Part shown: positions 34,748-36,118 of the stretch, in pieces
How positions within the stretch are numbered: the stretch's first letter is position 1
How the letters are laid out: every line of letters begins with the position of its first letter
Assembly (NCBI GenBank): GCA_020437105.1
Contig: JAGQWR010000106.1
Span: 1 to 36,118 of the forward strand
DNA from: Saprospiraceae bacterium
GTDB lineage: Bacteria > Bacteroidota > Bacteroidia > Chitinophagales > Saprospiraceae
DNA length: 36,118 nt
Reading direction: 5' to 3'
Notes under the pieces: generated by a model
Databases searched by the model: none
Seen by the model: only the letters and a program-made list of their open reading frames with translations
What the model was told of the DNA's origin: nothing
Program-made: the position numbers and the translations under genes

Positions 34748-34796
34748 CTTTTTATACAACTTCATTCATCTTTCTTAGAAAATTTTCAAGCGCCTA

Positions 34797-34827
34797 TTGC
34801 GCAGCTAAATAACTGCATTTATATTTG
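34797..34827 (+). promoter_or_regulatory. Promoter of the arsR operon
   Basis: TTG (34797-34799), 20 bp, then TATATTTG (34820-34827) matches the Bacteroidota -33/-7 pattern TTTG-N19-TAnnTTTG. The expected transcript start is only about 10-15 bp before the ATG at 34846. Confidence 0.65.
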
Positions 34828-34843
34828 CAGTCAAATAACTGCA
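34801..34843. promoter_or_regulatory. Paired operator-like inverted repeats in the arsR promoter
   Basis: Two copies of GCAG-N8-CTGCA occur: GCAG-CTAAATAA-CTGCA (34801-34817) and TGCAG-TCAAATAA-CTGCA (34826-34843). Their centres are 26 bp apart. The first sits between the -33 and -7 elements; the second covers the end of the -7 element and the start region. This is the arrangement expected for autorepression by the ArsR protein that follows. Confidence 0.72.
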
Positions 34844-34845
34844 CG

Positions 34846-35169
34846 ATGAAATTAAGAAGAGACGTATTCCAGGCCATAGCCGACCCTACGAGAAGGTCGA
34901 TCATTGCACTGGTTGCCCTCCAAACAATGACTCCCACCGCCATAGCTGAGCATTTTGACTCCTCCAGGCAAACCATTTCCAAGCACATACAAATCCTCAC
35001 GGAGTGTGAACTACTGGAACAGGAACAAAAAGGGAGGGAAATTTACTATCAGTTAAACCCAAAAGGGATGAAAGAAGTAGCCGACTTTATTGAGCCCTAC
35101 AGGAAAATGTGGGACGACCGATTTAATAAATTGGAAGCCCTCATGAAAAAACAACAATCCAGGAAATAA
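34846..35169 (+). CDS. ArsR family winged-helix transcriptional regulator
   Basis: 107 aa from the ATG at 34846; the frame opens at a TTG at 34825, but that lies inside the promoter and operator, so the ATG is right. It starts [20 protein letters not shown] and has the recognition helix region [21 protein letters not shown] and wing [15 protein letters not shown]. No Cys pair for metal binding is present in the usual helix (ADPTRR type), so it belongs to the metal-independent group seen with SRPBCC partners. It probably represses its own operon from the two GCAG-N8-CTGCA sites. The next gene starts 6 bp later. Confidence 0.95.
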   Translation: MKLRRDVFQAIADPTRRSIIALVALQTMTPTAIAEHFDSSRQTISKHIQILTECELLEQEQKGREIYYQLNPKGMKEVADFIEPYRKMWDDRFNKLEALMKKQQSRK

Positions 35170-35175
35170 GTCACT

Positions 35176-35640
35176 ATGGAATTTAAAACTAAAGTCAAGG
35201 CAGAAAATGACAAGCAGGAGATCCTAATAACACGGGAATTTGACCTGCCTGTAGAATTACTTTTTAAAGCATACGTAGTACCGGAATTTGTCGAGCAATG
35301 GATGGGAACGAAAGTATTAAAGCTTGAAAGCAAAAAGCATGGAAGTTATCAATTTGAAACAACTGACCCAAAGGGAAATAAATACGGGTTTAATGGTGTA
35401 ATTCACGAATTTATTCCAAATCAAAAAATCATACGAACATTTGAAATGGAATACATGTCATTTGGTGTGCAGCTTGAAATTCTGGAATTTGAAAAACTAA
35501 CGGACGATAAAAGCCAGCTTCATAAAAAAGTAATCTATGAATCCGTTTCAAGGAGAGACGAAAATTTAAAATTACCTTTTGTACAAGGCATTAATATGGC
35601 ACACAATAAATTACAGGAAGTCGCAAAAAATTTAAACTAA
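35176..35640 (+). CDS. SRPBCC (AHSA1-like) domain protein
   Basis: 154 aa with the START/Bet v1-type pattern: ITREFDLPVELLFKAYVVPEFVEQWMG at the N-terminus, a central beta-sheet (GSYQFETTDPKGNKYGFNGVI) and the C-terminal helix VQGINMAHNKLQEVAKNL. The fold has a hydrophobic cavity for small lipophilic ligands; the ligand is unknown. Genes of this family very often follow an ArsR regulator, as here with a 6-bp gap, and precede a DoxX-like gene by 5 bp. The three form one operon. Confidence 0.93.
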   Translation: MEFKTKVKAENDKQEILITREFDLPVELLFKAYVVPEFVEQWMGTKVLKLESKKHGSYQFETTDPKGNKYGFNGVIHEFIPNQKIIRTFEMEYMSFGVQLEILEFEKLTDDKSQLHKKVIYESVSRRDENLKLPFVQGINMAHNKLQEVAKNLN

Positions 35641-35645
35641 AAAGC

Positions 35646-36047
35646 ATGACACCCACAAAACGCAATAAAATAATTTATTGGGTAGCGACTATTTGGCTGG
35701 CCCTCGGCATGACATCAACGGGCATCGTTCAATTGATAAAAATGGAAGAGGAAGTCCAAAACTTTACAAAGTTAGGCTACCCGCTTTATTTAATGACCAT
35801 AATTGGAACTTGGAAAATCCTGGGTGTTATAGCCATTCTCCCGCCTAAATTCCCATTATTAAAAGAATGGGCCTATGCAGGCTTCTTCTTTACCATGTCG
35901 GGTGCAATAATTTCTCATTTAATAATAAAAGACAATTCCATTACACTTTTTGGACCGGCATTACTGCTCCTCCTCACCATTATATCCTGGTATTTATACC
36001 CAATCCGTTTTGATTCGGGGCTAAGACCTGCTGATCGAAAATTATGA
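35646..36047 (+). CDS. DoxX-like membrane protein
   Basis: 133 aa with four hydrophobic segments: IIYWVATIWLALGMTSTGIV, YPLYLMTIIGTWKILGVIAIL, WAYAGFFFTMSGAIISHLII and LFGPALLLLLTIISWYLYPI. The pattern matches the DoxX-like family in the inner membrane; biochemical function is not established. It starts 5 bp after the SRPBCC gene, completing the ArsR-SRPBCC-DoxX operon. The ending SGLRPADRKL is hydrophilic. Confidence 0.92.
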   Translation: MTPTKRNKIIYWVATIWLALGMTSTGIVQLIKMEEEVQNFTKLGYPLYLMTIIGTWKILGVIAILPPKFPLLKEWAYAGFFFTMSGAIISHLIIKDNSITLFGPALLLLLTIISWYLYPIRFDSGLRPADRKL

Positions 36048-36065
36048 GCTTGTTCGGGAATTGCT

Positions 36066-36086
36066 TTTGGAGCGAACGACTCCAAA
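36066..36086 (+). terminator. Possible weak terminator after the DoxX-like gene
   Basis: TTTGGAG pairs with CTCCAAA around a 7-nt loop, 18 bp after the stop codon. There is no strong T run, so this could be a hairpin with another role. The remaining bases to the window end show nothing else. Confidence 0.35.
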
Positions 36087-36118
36087 TTTCATACTATACC
36101 CGGCACGAAGTGGTTTGG

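Overview
The window reads as a chromosomal segment of a member of the Bacteroidota, most likely of the Saprospiria/Lewinella type. Three lines support this. Several exported proteins are large, and two end in type IX secretion (T9SS) sorting domains. Several start codons are preceded at 15-20 bp by the Bacteroidota -7 element TAnnTTTG. The left-edge protein carries the ERGPNNIGGRTR-type motif typical of secreted beta-propeller proteins of this group. Genus and species cannot be fixed from the sequence. Most genes are housekeeping or cell-envelope functions, and I see no transposase, phage or CRISPR genes.

Layout. 1-4.2 kb: the N-terminal part of a secreted Asp-box propeller protein, a MATE efflux pump and a lipoprotein. 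4.3-5.1 kb: a terminator, tRNA-Leu(CAG) and a 650-bp non-coding zone with a punctuated mini-hairpin array (A) and a 95-bp tandem repeat. 5.1-11.7 kb: a tandem-duplicated D-Ala-D-Ala ligase overlapping a PASTA protein, then a T9SS-sorted surface protein and a rhodanese, closed by a long bidirectional terminator. 11.7-17.4 kb, minus strand: a WD40 protein, hairpin array B, dCTP deaminase, an AddA/UvrD-type helicase with a degenerate nuclease domain, and a SPOR-domain membrane protein. 17.6-19.4 kb: a phosphopantetheinyl transferase facing two thioredoxin-fold exported proteins. 19.5-25 kb: a double-LamG T9SS protein and DNA polymerase III alpha (dnaE). 25-28.3 kb: an LpxH-like phosphoesterase, an exported M20 amidohydrolase and a BASS-family transporter. 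28.4-28.7 kb: a block/octamer repeat. 28.7-34.7 kb: a GH13 alpha-glucosidase, QueG and a very large FG-GAP/ASPIC lipoprotein. 34.8-36.1 kb: an ArsR-SRPBCC-DoxX operon with two operator-like sites in its promoter.

The most unusual material is (i) the two homologous arrays of tiny hairpins separated by GGTCTA-type heptamers. They share a 33-bp exact match, and each lies upstream of a gene (ddl, dcd) in the same orientation relative to it, together with a shared promoter-proximal framework. (ii) The 897-aa ligase has two ATP-grasp halves with complementary active-site changes: the first has a Tyr-type omega loop, the second a Phe-type loop. (iii) The block-plus-octamer repeat between bass and GH13 reaches into the stop codon of the GH13 gene. 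(iv) An 11-bp palindrome, TTTCG(G/C)CGAAA, recurs across coding and non-coding DNA. Functions proposed for these are inference from sequence reading alone.
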